Below are positions 43,151 to 54,300 of a DNA stretch of 64,000 nt, in pieces. The translations under genes were made by a program, and so were the position numbers. The DNA lies in the NCBI GenBank assembly GCA_965243385.1, contig CBDEUV010000002.1:5704001-5768000 (forward strand). The letters are read 5' to 3'. Numbering within the stretch: the first letter of the stretch is position 1; the number at the start of each line of letters is the position of its first letter. The stretch comes from JANSYA01 sp965243385 (GTDB lineage: Bacteria > Spirochaetota > Leptospiria > Leptospirales > Leptonemataceae). Below the pieces are notes generated by a model, which searched no databases, had not been told where the DNA came from, and saw only the letters and a program-made list of their open reading frames with translations.

Positions 43151-43351
43151 GTGATCGTAAACGGAAAAGACGTCGCTCTGAGGGAATTAAAGGCAGCCAG
43201 TCCGCAGGCCTTGATCGAGTACTTTGAGCTGGATCCGCGCGCCGTCGCACTGGAGCGGAATGGTTCGATTCTCCCCAGAGCCGACTGGGATGGCCAGGAG
43301 CTCTCCGATGCGGATCGAATTGAAATCATTCGTTTCGTGGGCGGCGGCTGA
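43151..43351 (+). CDS. thiS: Sulfur carrier protein ThiS
   Basis: A 66-residue ubiquitin-like protein that carries sulfur as a C-terminal thiocarboxylate for thiazole synthesis. It has the beta-grasp start VIVNGKDVALRE, a middle PQALIEYFELDPRAVALERNG, and the end IEIIRFVGGG with the required terminal Gly-Gly. The GTG at 43151 is chosen because GGAG lies six bases upstream and gives the normal ThiS length; an in-frame ATG (43046) would add 35 unrelated residues. It is followed 21 bases later by a ThiE-like gene; no thiG or thiF is adjacent. Confidence 0.85.
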   Translation: MIVNGKDVALRELKAASPQALIEYFELDPRAVALERNGSILPRADWDGQELSDADRIEIIRFVGGG

Positions 43352-43372
43352 GCCCTCCCACGGTATGCCTAC

Positions 43373-44224
43373 GTGAAAATGCAGCCTGCAGCCTCCAGCC
43401 CCGCTCAACAGAAGACGCTTCGATTTCCCGGACGCGGTGTGTACCCGCTGCTGGATCTGGATACCTGTCGCAGGCGAGGGCTGAAGCCGCAGGCATTGCT
43501 GCAGAGCTGGCGCGGCACCGGAGTGGTCAGCTACTACCAGTGGCGGGCCAAAGGCGTGTCCACCGGGGAGTACTTACAGCAGGCGCGCGAGTTGCGGAGT
43601 CTGGCCCCGACGATGCCGATCTTCGCCAACGATCATGCCGCTCCCTTCCTCGGCGGACAACCCGGTTCGGTTGCGGTTACCGAAGCGCTGGATCTATTTG
43701 CGGGGCTGCACCTCGGCCAGGAGGATCTGGCAGCGCTCAGCCGGAACGAGCGGGCGAGACTCGTAGAGCTGCGTCGGAGTCGCCCGGGGTTTGTGCTGGG
43801 CCTTTCGACTCATAGCGCCGATCAACTGGCGGCGGCCCTGCGCTTCGACCAGGACTCGGGTTTCGCGGACATCCCGACTGCGAAGCACAGGGAGCGCTCC
43901 CCGATCTGGAGTTATCTGGCGCTGGGCCCCTGTTTTCCGACCGGCTCGAAACCCACGGGCCGGGATCCGGTTCTATCACCGGCCGAATTTCACCAGGCAA
44001 TTGAGACCCTGGTCCACGGTCTGAATGCCCTGGATCTGCCGGAACCCTTTCCGCTGGTCTTGATCGGCGGCATCCAGAGCACTAATATAGAAGAACTCCT
44101 GCAGCGATTCGCGCAGGTTGAGGGCCACCGGCGGGTACAACCGGTTGTCGCCGGGATTGAGTGGACCCTGGACGGAACGCATATTTCGGAACTGGCAGGC
44201 AAAATTCAAACTTACAGTAGTTGA
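43373..44224 (+). CDS. ThiE/TenI-like protein (thiamine phosphate synthase family)
   Basis: A divergent 283-residue TIM-barrel protein of the ThiE/TenI group. Motifs in order: YYQWRAKG (the QxRxK equivalent), PIFANDHA (cf. VNDR), LFAGLHLGQEDL (GvHlGQxD), VLGLSTHS (G.S.H) and YLALGPCFPTGSKP (YxxxGPxFxTxxK), ending VLIGGIQSTN. ThiE couples the pyrimidine and thiazole parts of thiamine; TenI aromatises the thiazole. Length is longer than E. coli ThiE (211), and NDHA in place of NDR could alter phosphate binding. The thiS neighbour supports a thiamine role. Confidence between ThiE and TenI is limited. Confidence 0.7.
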   Translation: MKMQPAASSPAQQKTLRFPGRGVYPLLDLDTCRRRGLKPQALLQSWRGTGVVSYYQWRAKGVSTGEYLQQARELRSLAPTMPIFANDHAAPFLGGQPGSVAVTEALDLFAGLHLGQEDLAALSRNERARLVELRRSRPGFVLGLSTHSADQLAAALRFDQDSGFADIPTAKHRERSPIWSYLALGPCFPTGSKPTGRDPVLSPAEFHQAIETLVHGLNALDLPEPFPLVLIGGIQSTNIEELLQRFAQVEGHRRVQPVVAGIEWTLDGTHISELAGKIQTYSS

Positions 44225-44275
44225 CGCCCCGAGGGGACATAATATCATACATCTATTGTGATAGGGGAACTCGTA

Positions 44276-45082
44276 TTGAGCGGCCAATCGGCGAAAGAAG
44301 ACCGGGACTATATTCTCGAATATAAGTCCATGGACCTGAGCAACCTGAGGCGGGAAGAGCTTCTGGATGTGCCGGTGGATAATGTCTCCCGCGACGAAGC
44401 CGTCGCGGCGATTCTCGATTTAATCGAGAAGAAAAACGGCCCGCATCACATCCTGTTTCTGGACCCGCTGAAACTGATGCGCCTGCGTCGCAGCAAGAAG
44501 CTGGGATTCATTTCCGACCAGGCGCGTATGATTCTGGCGGATGGCGGCGGTCTGGAATGGGCGGCCCGGAAACTGGGCGTGGGTCTGAAAGAGCGCATTC
44601 CCATGATCGCGATGGTTATGGATCTCGTGCGCCTGGCGGCCAAAAAAGATCTCACGATCTACCTTCTCGGATCGCGCATGGAAGTCCTGGAGCGGGTCTT
44701 CTTTAATTTACAGCGTAGCTTTCCCGGGGTGCGCATTATCGGTCGCCAGGAAGGTTATTTCAATAAGGACCGCGAAGTGCTGGTCAAAGAAGCGCTGCGC
44801 AAGTCTTCCCCCGATCTGATCTTTCTCGGGCTGGGATTTCCCTTACAGGAAGTCTGGATGCGCGACAACTGGCAATATCTCTCGAACGCCGTTGTCATTG
44901 GCGTGGACGGTTCCTTCGACGTGCTCTCCGGCAAACAAAAGAAGGCCCCCGATGGCATTCAACTGGCCGGCTTCGCCTGGCTCTGGCGTACCTTGACCCG
45001 GCCGTTTTTGGTCGACCGTCTCTTTGCAACGCTCGCGTTTTATACCCTGGTCCTCTGGCGCGCTTTCCGAAAGAAGAAGTGA
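44276..45082 (+). CDS. WecG/TagA/CpsF-family glycosyltransferase (GT26)
   Basis: About 268 residues. Family motifs are LFLDPLKLMRLRRSKKL, ILADGGGLEWAARKLG, LTIYLLGSRMEVLERV and PDLIFLGLGFPLQEVWM followed by VVIGVDGSFDVLSGKQKKAP. GT26 enzymes move ManNAc(A) or related sugars from UDP onto lipid-linked GlcNAc at the membrane (enterobacterial common antigen, wall teichoic acid). A hydrophobic C-terminal end (RLFATLAFYTLVLWRAFRKKK) may bind the membrane. TTG 44276 is chosen because AGGGGA precedes it at good spacing; GTG 44258 and ATG 44330 are alternatives. The last 25 bases are the first part of a 66-bp repeat array. Confidence 0.82.
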   Translation: MSGQSAKEDRDYILEYKSMDLSNLRREELLDVPVDNVSRDEAVAAILDLIEKKNGPHHILFLDPLKLMRLRRSKKLGFISDQARMILADGGGLEWAARKLGVGLKERIPMIAMVMDLVRLAAKKDLTIYLLGSRMEVLERVFFNLQRSFPGVRIIGRQEGYFNKDREVLVKEALRKSSPDLIFLGLGFPLQEVWMRDNWQYLSNAVVIGVDGSFDVLSGKQKKAPDGIQLAGFAWLWRTLTRPFLVDRLFATLAFYTLVLWRAFRKKK

Positions 45083-45321
45083 ACTACTGTAACCGCGCTC
45101 TCGCAGGTCTGCGACCTGCTGTAGCGCGCTTTCCGCAAGAAGAAGTAATCTACTGTAACCGCGCTCTCGCAGGTCTGCGACCTGCTGTAGCGCGCTTTCC
45201 GCAAGAAGAAGTAATCTACTGTAACCGCGCTCTCGCAGGTCTGCGACCTGCTGTAGCGCGCTTTCCGCAAAAAGAAGTAATCTACTGTAACCGCGCTCTC
45301 GCAGGTCTGTGACCTGCTGTA
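45058..45321. repeat. Four 66-bp tandem repeats with palindromic core
   Basis: Four head-to-tail copies of a 66-bp unit begin at 45058, 45124, 45190 and 45256. Each unit holds GCGCGCTTTCCG, an A-rich AAGAAGAAGT, then CTGTAACCGCGCTCTCGCAG and a CAGGTC-TGC-GACCTG palindrome nested in CGCGCT...AGCGCG. Divergence between copies is one to a few bases, so the expansion is recent. Copy 1 starts inside the wecG-like gene (its last codons RAFRKKK), and the array ends nine bases before the PKS stop codon. It fills the space between two convergent genes, each copy able to fold as a hairpin, so a multi-hairpin terminator is the simplest role. Confidence 0.95.
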
Positions 45322-45329
45322 GCGCGATC

Positions 45330-48300
45330 CTATTTTCTGACCAGATCTCTCAGCGCCCGCCGCAGATTCTGTAACACCGACTCCATCGTTTGTTTCTGAA
45401 ACAGGGTTCGCATATAAGCGATCTCCACTCGCAGACATTCGTCTAACAACGCGCCGTACACGTAGATCAGATGCCGCGGTCGATTGCGGCCGTCGTAGAT
45501 CGGCCCGCGGGGTTCGGGAGCCACCGCGTGCGGTTGAATCGCGGATCGAATATGCTCGAATAGATTTCCGTGATAGAGCAGCTTGATCTCCGGTTGTCCC
45601 GCGGCTTCCATTCTCCGCCGCAATTCGGGGTCTGCACTCATATAACGCATTACTCCGTAGCCCGCGCGATCCGTGGGAACGGCTGCCATGCGGTCCTGAA
45701 CCTTCGCCAGGGTTTGATCGATAGCGTCGCCGCGCTCCAGGCTGAGTGGGAACATGGAGCTGCACCAGGTGAGCAGTCGGCCGGCCTCGACCGCGCCGCC
45801 GTCGCGTCCGTGATGTTCGCAGCTCACGGCCAGCTTTGAATTACCGGACCACTGCGTGAAGGACTGCACCACAGCGGCGAGCAGCAGAGTTTCCAGGCCT
45901 GTGCCGCGCTGGTCGGCCAGGGATAGCAGTCTTTCGGTCGTTTTTGCATCCAGTAGCGTCTCTACGCTCTGCCGTTCGCCTTCCTGGATCATCTGGACTT
46001 CGCGCAGAGCGCCGTGATTATAGTCCCGCGGCAATTTGGTGATATCCGTCGGAATCAGAGCCTCCCAGACCGCGGCATTCGCGCTGAGTTCCGGGGAGTC
46101 GGCATGCCGGGCGAGCGCCCGGGTATAATCGCCGAGCGCCGGTCCCGGAGCGCCTGGCGGCAGTTCGCGATCGTGGCGTAACGATTCATAGATTGCCAGG
46201 AATTCACGAAAGAAGAGGGCGATCCCGAATCCGTCGGCGATCACGTGATGCAGGACCAGCAGCAGGCGACCCTGTTCGCGGGCCGCGCCCCTGAGATACG
46301 CGACGCGAAACACCGGCCCGGCCGCCAGATCAAGGCCGGCGTTATCATTTGCCACGATCCTGGAAATTTCGCCGGACCTTTCCGGCCCCGGCGCGGCGTT
46401 CAGCTGGACCGTGCGAAAAGGAACGGAAACCATCGGAAGAACGCGCTGAACCCGGTCGCCGCGCGAATTCAATGCGAAGCGAACCCGCAACGATTCGTGG
46501 CGACGAATCATTTCATCTGTAGCGCGCTCAAGAATCGCCGGGTCCGCGTCGCCCGGAAATGTAATCAAGCCCGAGACGTTCCAGTGATCGGGGACGGGGT
46601 TGGCCTGTTCGAAAAACCAGCGTTGGACCGGCAGCAGAGGCAGGTCGATTGCGGCATCGCGAAGCGCGTCGCGCGGGGCGGCGTCGCCTCGATCTATGTC
46701 AATCGTATGCTCCGTTTCCCCGGATAGAAAAGCTGCCATATCTCGAATGCCTGCACCGCGAAACATGCGGGCCACAGGAACCGGAATCTGAAACTCGCCT
46801 TCGATGAGGTTCTTGAGCTCCACCGCCATCAGCGAATCGAGCCCCATCTGATTGAGCGGACGCTCCGGATCGACTTCGTGCTTGCCGAGCCGCAGCACGC
46901 GCGCGGTATGCTCGCGCAAATAGTCTTCCAGAATTTCCCGCTGCTTTGCGACGGGGCTTGCGCGAAAGCGGGCCTGCCAGTTTTGGTGTTCCTGTCCGGA
47001 TTGCGTTTTCATCTGCTGCGACATGCGCAGGACGCGCGTTAAAAGCGGGCTGCGTTCCGCCGCGGGATGATAGGTCCGAAATTTTTTCCAGTCCACATCG
47101 AGGACCAGCCAGTGGGCGGAGAATCCCGGCGAGCCCAGGGCGCGTTGCAGGCTCTGCATTCCGTATTCCGGATCCAGGGCGCTGATGCCCAGGCGTTCCA
47201 GGTGAGCCGTAAGGCGCGCGCCGCCGGCGGAACGCGCGAATCCCATATCGCGCCATGGACCCCAGCCGATGGACACGGCCGGCAGATCGAGTCGCCGTCG
47301 AAATTGGGCGAAGGCGTCGAGAAAGGCGTTGGCGGCGGAATAGCTGCCCTGGCCGGGGCGGGCCAGAACGGCGCTCGCGGACGAATAGCTCACGAAGAAG
47401 TCAAGACCTTCCGAAAAGACTCGATGCAAATGGAACGCGCCCAGGACTTTCGGCGCGAGCACCCGGAGCATCGACTCCTGATCGAGTTGATGCAATAAAA
47501 GATCTTCGTGCACGCCCGCCGCATGTACGATGCCGCGAATGGCCGGCAGGCCGCGCCGCTTGCGATCGACGGCGAGCTTCCTCAGCGCGTCGCCATCGGC
47601 GACGTCGCACGCCGCCGTGACTATGATGCCGGGATGCTTGCGCATGAGATCTTCGAGGGAATTTCTCGTAGCCGTGCGACTCAGGACCACGATGTGCCGC
47701 GCGCCGAGCGCAATCAAATGTTCGATGGTCAGGCGGCCCAGGTCCCCGGAGCCCCCGGTCACGAGATAGGCCCCGTCCGGCCGAATGATCTGCGCCGCTT
47801 CGCCCGAACCGGCCGCGTTCGATTCGGCCCCTTCATCGGGAATCAATCGCGGCACGTAGCGCACGCCCGCGCGATAGGCCAGCTCTTGCGCGCCTTCATT
47901 CGCGGAGTCCGCGTATTGCAGCTCCGCCAGCAGCCGTTCCGCGAAGGCCGCCGGTTCGGCCTCCGGATCCATGTCCAACAGGGCCCCCGCCCGCCCGGGC
48001 TCCTCTTCGCGCAGGCTGCGCCCGAGACCCCACAGCAGGGCTCCCAGGGGCAGGTCCGCGCCGCGTTCGTTCATACGCGGGTCGGGATTGATCGCTTCTG
48101 ACTGGCGGGCCTGTTGAACCTCGTCGCCGGAAGGGCCGGCGCATCCGCGGGTCACCAGCCATAGACGCGCCCGCGTTTTCTGAAAGAGACTCAGAAAATC
48201 GCGGCACAGTCGCTCCATTTCACTTCCGGGGTTCCCCATATGGTCTGCAGGCTGCGGCGCGATGTAAACGATCTGTGCATCGTCATCGTCGCTGGAGCCG

Positions 48301-51300
48301 GCAGCGTTGCGGGACTCGAGCGAATTCAGCGCCTCCATAGAACTGACGATCGTGAGCTCAAGACTGCTGCGTTTCGCCGCCGCGCGCAGGGCCGGCGCCA
48401 GGGCTTCGTCTTCGCAAATAATACGAAAGGCGGCTCCTGAGTCCGCCGCCCCGCCGGCGGGCAAGGGTTGGGCGACCCAGCGCAGATGATAGTGCATCGG
48501 CGCGTTGACTGGAGCCGATTCTATTCGATGCCCGGCATGGGTCGTTAGGTCGCGTCCGGGGCTCAACTGCCGGAGATTATCGATTAAAAGATCCGCTTCG
48601 GGGGCCAGCGCGTCTTTGCGCAGAGTCAAGAGCACGTAGCTCAAGAAGCCGCGGCTCAAGGCGGTGCCCAGATTGCGATACGACACCAGGTAGTCGCGAA
48701 CGGTCTGGCTCAGCTCGATTTCGCCCCCCAGTTCCTCGACGTCCTGCTCGAAGTTCGGAGCGTACAGGAAATTGGAGATGGCCGCGCTGATATCCTGGCT
48801 GACGGAAATTCGGAATTGGTGGCGCGCGAGAACGCCGGCCCAGTCGGCGACGGTCGCGCTGTACGACGCGGTGGAATCGATTTGAATTTCACTCAGCGAA
48901 TGTGAAATGAAATCCGCGAGCAGACAGTAGCCGCCGTTTACCAGATGTTTGCTCAAATTCGAAAAGAGCGCGTCCTTATCCTGAATATGACCGGCCACTT
49001 CGAATCCAAAGGCGACGTCGTACATGCCCGGGAAGGGGTCGCGAGAGCTGTCCATTTGAAAGATGCGGACCCGATCCTGAACTCCGCGTCGGTGGCTCTG
49101 TTCGATGCCCCGTGCGCGCTGCCGGGCGGACAGGGTGAAGCCGTCGCAGCGAATGTCACGGTGCTTTTCCGCCAGAACGCTCAAATCCGTCCCGTGGCCG
49201 CAGCCGAAGTCGAGCACCCGGCGCGCTTTCGTGAAGTCGACGTGGGCCAGCAATTTATCGCGGAGCGCCAGCTGAGAATTTCTGAGGGCTTCGAATTGAT
49301 CGGGATAGCGATGCGGAAAGGCGAAGGCCCGGATCCAGGAAAAGTCTTCGCGCACTCGTTCGAAGGGGCCGAAGGTCAGGTAGGCCGATCCGTCGGGACT
49401 GGCGGCGGCCAGCGCGTCATAGAATCGCGATACCGGAGACTCTGTTTCGTCAGTCTCCAGCGCCGCGGTCTGTGCCCCGTTGATTTGTACCGGGCCCGGA
49501 TGGGGGCGCAGATGATCGAGCATATGCAGCCAGTACCGCTTGCGCTCAAAGGGATAGGGCGGCAGCCGGAGCTGTCGACCGGCCCGGGGATACAGCCGCG
49601 AAAAATTCCGCCACGTTCCCTGAACGTACATCGCGCCCAGTGCTTCCCGCAGCATTTCACCCGGACAGCGATCGCGATGCAACGCGCTGACGGCGATCGC
49701 CGATGCGCCGCGTGCGTCGGATTGGAGTGCGTGGGTCCGAAGCGTTTCGCGAATGGCGGGCAGTAAATTCGGATGAGGGCTCATCTCGACAAAGCAGCGG
49801 AGCCCGTGCTCCCGCGCCGTTTGCAGCGCCGGATAAAAACGAACGGGCTGCCTTAGATTCTCCGCCCAGTATTCCGGTCCGAGAACCCGGTCTTCGGGAA
49901 TACGTTCTCCGGTGACCGTTGAAAACATGGGCAGCCGCGGCGTCGCGAAACGCATGCTGTCGGTCGCCGTTTCGCCGCCGCTCAGACTTTCGAGAAAGGG
50001 CCCGATCAGCGGTTCCATGCGCGGGCTGTGCGAAGCGAAGCTCACCGATTCCAATGGTCGCGCGAATACGTCCGCGGTTTCGTACGCGGTAATCAGGCGA
50101 TCGACGGCGTCGGCTTCTCCGGAGACGACGACCGAAGACGGCGCGAGCACCGCCGCGATCGAAATATCGCTCCGGGCGTGCAGGCGGGTGCGCACCTGGT
50201 CTTCCGCAAGGGCGATCAAGGCCATGCGACCCGTGGTCTGTTCCACCAGGCGACCGCGATGATAGAGGATCCGGATGGCCGTATTTAAATCCAGAGCGCC
50301 CGCGGTGCAGGCCGCCGCGACTTCGCCCATGCTGTGGCCGAGCACCGCGTCGGGACGCACGCCGCGCTCGGCCCAGAGCGCGACCAGCGCCATCTGAATC
50401 GCGAAGAGGGCCGGCTGCATATAGCGCGCCTGATTCAGGACGGACGATTCACCGCCTTCTAATTCATCCAGCAGATCGACGTCAGTGAGTTCGCGCAGGG
50501 CATCAGCGCAACGCGCGAGCTCCCGGGCGAAAGCCGGTTCGTTTGCATATTGCCTGGCGGGCAGGGGCCAGAATTTTGCTCCCTGTCCGGCGAAGACAAA
50601 TACGGTTCCCGGCCCGGCGCGGTCTCCGGCGGGCGCTTCGTCGTGGATCAGGCCGGGAATCTCCGTGGCGCCCGTTGCGAAGGTTGAAAGCTTTTCCCGC
50701 AGATCGCTGACTGATGAGGCCTGCACGGCGAGCCGATGGGCCTGATCGATTTTCTGTTTGGTCGCGCAGGTGTACGCCAGGTCATACAAATTGACGTCGC
50801 CGGATTTCGTTTCGTGATTCCCCAGCCAGTCCGCGAGCTGTTTGCTTTTGCGCCGCAGGCCGGACGCCGTAAAGCCCGCCAGTGGAATCAACAGCGCCGG
50901 CGATGCTTCGCCGCGGGCGGCCGTCTGTGCGGACGCGTCAGAGCTTTCCGGAAATGTTTCAACCGAAGGCGCTTCTTCAAGAATCACATGGGCGTTGGTT
51001 CCGCCGAAGCCGAAACCGCTCACGCCCACCCGCCGCGGGCGACCGTTCGCGGGGAAGGCTTCGTCCGCCGTCTGGACGCGCAGAGCGAGCGCTTCGAAAT
51101 CGATTTCAGAATTGGGCGTTTCGAAATGCAGGGAAGGCACGAGCCGTTTGTGATGCAACATGAGCGCGGCCTTGATCACCCCGGCGACGCCGGCGGCCGC
51201 CTCGAGATGGCCGAGATTACTTTTGACCGAGCCAATCGAACAGACCTCGCCCGGGGCGCGGCCGGCGCCGTAAACCTGTCCCAGCGCGCCGGCTTCCACG

Positions 51301-54300
51301 GGATCTCCGAGGGCGGTTCCCGTGCCGTGCGCTTCGACGTAATCGATCGTTGTGGGTGCGATATTCGCTCGACGACACGCATCGCGCAGCATGGCCTGCT
51401 GGGCCAGTCCGTTCGGAGCCGTAAGCCCGAAGCTGCGTCCGTCCTGGTTCACGGCGCTGCCGGCGACTACGCCGTACACCGCCGCGTTCGTGCGCCGCGC
51501 TTCGCTCAGGCGTTGCAGACACAGAACGCCGACGCCTTCGCCCCGCACGATTCCGTCGGCCCGTGCATCGAAAGGCCGGCAGCGTCCCGCGGGCGAAAGC
51601 ACGCCCAGGCGCTCAAAACCGGCCATGACTTCCGAAGTCAAAAGCAGATTCGCACCGCCGGCAATGCATAGATCCAGTTCCGGATTGCGTCGCAGCTCTT
51701 CGCACGCGAGATGTAGAGCGACCAGGGAAGAAGAGCAGGCCGTGTCGACGCTCATACTCGGTCCGTTGAATCCGAAGATGTACGAAAGACGATTCGCGGC
51801 GAGCGATAGCGCTCCGCCGGTGTGTGTGCGGGCGTCCACCAGGCTTTCATGGCTCAATTGCCTGAGGGCGTACTCGCTGCCCGATATACCGACGTAGACT
51901 CCGGTGCGTTTCGCGGCGGCGAAGGGATCGAAGCCCGCGTCTTCCAGGGCTTCATAGGTCGTCTCGATCAGCAGCCGTTGTTGGGGATCCATGCGTTCTG
52001 CTTCGCGCGGGGAGATGCCGAAGACCGCCGGATCGAAATCGGCGATTTCGTCGAGAAACCCGCCCCGGGGAAGGCGTTCCGGATCGCCGTCGAACCAGCG
52101 ATGATCGGGAACGCTCTGAACGCAGTCGCGGCCTTCGCGCAATACCTTCCAGAACGAAGCCGTGTCGACCGCGCCGCCCGGAAAACGACAACCGATCCCG
52201 ACGATCGCGATTTGTTCCCCTGCGATGTTTTCTTGCGTGACTGTTTTCGCGACGTCGTCGCTTGCAGGGGCAGGGGCCGCCGCATCCGCCGCCAGATACT
52301 CCGCCAGCTCGTCGATCGTATTGTAGTCAAAAACGACGGCCGGGGGAATCGTTCGCTCCAACCAGGTTTCGAGCCGATTGACCAGCTGGACGGCAAGCAC
52401 CGATGTGAGACCGAGATACGAAAAGGGTCGGTTCGTTTCAATGTCGTCCGGCCGGCTCCTGGTCGCGCCAGCGATTTCGTTAATGAGCCGGTTTCGAATT
52501 TCGAGAAAGCCGCGGGACGCATCGGTTTTTGATTTGTTGCGCCCGGGGCGCGCGTACGAATCCGGCCCGGACTCGGCGGGATTATCTTCAGAATGATCGT
52601 CGCGAAAGACGACGGCCAGTTCGCCGGCCGCCAGTTTCTGCGAACAGGAGCGCCGGCGAACTTTACCGCTGGTCGTCCGGGGTACCGCGCCGAATTTCAC
52701 CAGTACGACCGCGGCCGGATGCAGTTCGTGTGCTTCGGCCAGCGCGCCTCGAATCGCTCGCACGATTTCCGGACCCTGTTCGGGCCGAAAGCGGCGATGC
52801 ACCTCCTGAACGACGATCACCCCGTTTCCTGAAGCCTGCGCTGGATTCGTTGCAGCTGCGCCGGCGTCCTGCGCGAAGGCCGCGCCGGTACCGGCGTGCG
52901 TCAGAGCATGGGCCTGCTTCGCGCAGAGCTCCAGATCCTGGGGGTAGATATTGCGCCCGTTGACGATGATCAGATCTTTCAACCGGCCGGTAATATAGAG
53001 TTCACCCGCGTGAAAGAAACCCAGATCGCCGCTGCGCAAAAAGCCGCCGCCTTCACCCGGCAATTGCAGGCCGAAGACTGCACGGTTCAGTTCGCCTTTG
53101 TTCCAGTAGCCGGGCGAAACGGATTCGCTCTGAATCCAGAGCTCCCCGACATTTCCGTCCGGCACCGGCTGCAGACTGTCCGGATCCACGATGCGTACCA
53201 CGGCTTCGCCCCGGGGGATCCCGCAGCTGACCAGGTTCACGGCGCTGTCCTTTCGCGGCAGGGCTCGATTCTCGGTCAGGCCCTCGCGATCGAAGGCCGT
53301 AATCGTGCAACCTTCGCCCGCCCCGGCCGTCGCGACCATCAGAGTCGACTCCGCCAGACCGTAGCAGGGCGCCATGACCCGCGCTCCGAATCCGGCAGGC
53401 GCGAAGAGCCGCTCGAATTCTTGCAGGGTGCCGGCCCGCAGCGGTTCCGCGCCGTTATAGGCGATGCGCCAGCTGGATAGATCGAGTTCGGAACGTTCGC
53501 GTTCGCCGATGGCTTCGATGCAGAGTTCATACGCAAAATTCGGCCCGCCTGAAGTGGTGGATCGATAGCGGGAGACGGCGCGCAGCCAGCGAATCGGTTT
53601 CTGTAAGACGGTCACGGGCGGGAGCACGACGCACTCGCAGCCGACGTACAGGGTAAACAAGAGGTTTCCGATCAGCCCCAGATCGTGGAAGAAGGGCAAC
53701 CAGCTCAGTTTGCGATCTTCGCGGGTTTCGCCGGTGGCGCGATTCAGGCCGGCGAGATTGGCGTACAGATTCCCATGGGTCAGAATCACCCCTTTGGGTT
53801 CCGCCGTGGATCCGGAGGTGTATTGCAAGAACGCCGGTCGCTCCGCCGGTTGATGCTCCCGCCGGAAGAGCTCTGGATCGAATGCATCGTGTTCATCCGT
53901 GAAAATGCAGGCGACGGAACCCAGCTCAGGGAATTGCTGCGACAGACCCAGCATGCGTTCGCCCGTAGCCCGCTCCATGATCGCGAGCTTCGGTTCACAG
54001 TCCTGGATAATGGCCCGGATTCGGTTCAGGTTCGTGTCCGGTCGCCCTTTATGAATGCGCGGTGGGTGGGCCGGCACGGCGATCAGTCCAGCATACAAAC
54101 AACCCAGAAACGCCGAAAGAAAGGGTAGCTCGCCGGGCAAAGCAAGTAACACGCGGTCGCCCGGCAACGCCCCGCGTTCTCGCAGAATCAGAGCGAAGCG
54201 GCGCGCCTCCCGGTCCAGTTGTCGAAAGTTACGGAAGTCGGTTTCGTCTTCCCCGTTCGCGAGGAAGGTCAGCAGGCGCTGGTCGGGAATGGATTCAAGG

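Noticed and set aside
45058..45321. CRISPR array
   Set aside because: Whole units are identical; there are no unique spacers between short direct repeats.
45040..45765. Open frames through the 66-bp repeats on both strands
   Set aside because: A unit length of 66 keeps frames open in both directions, but there is no start signal or family match, and the palindromes better explain the sequence.
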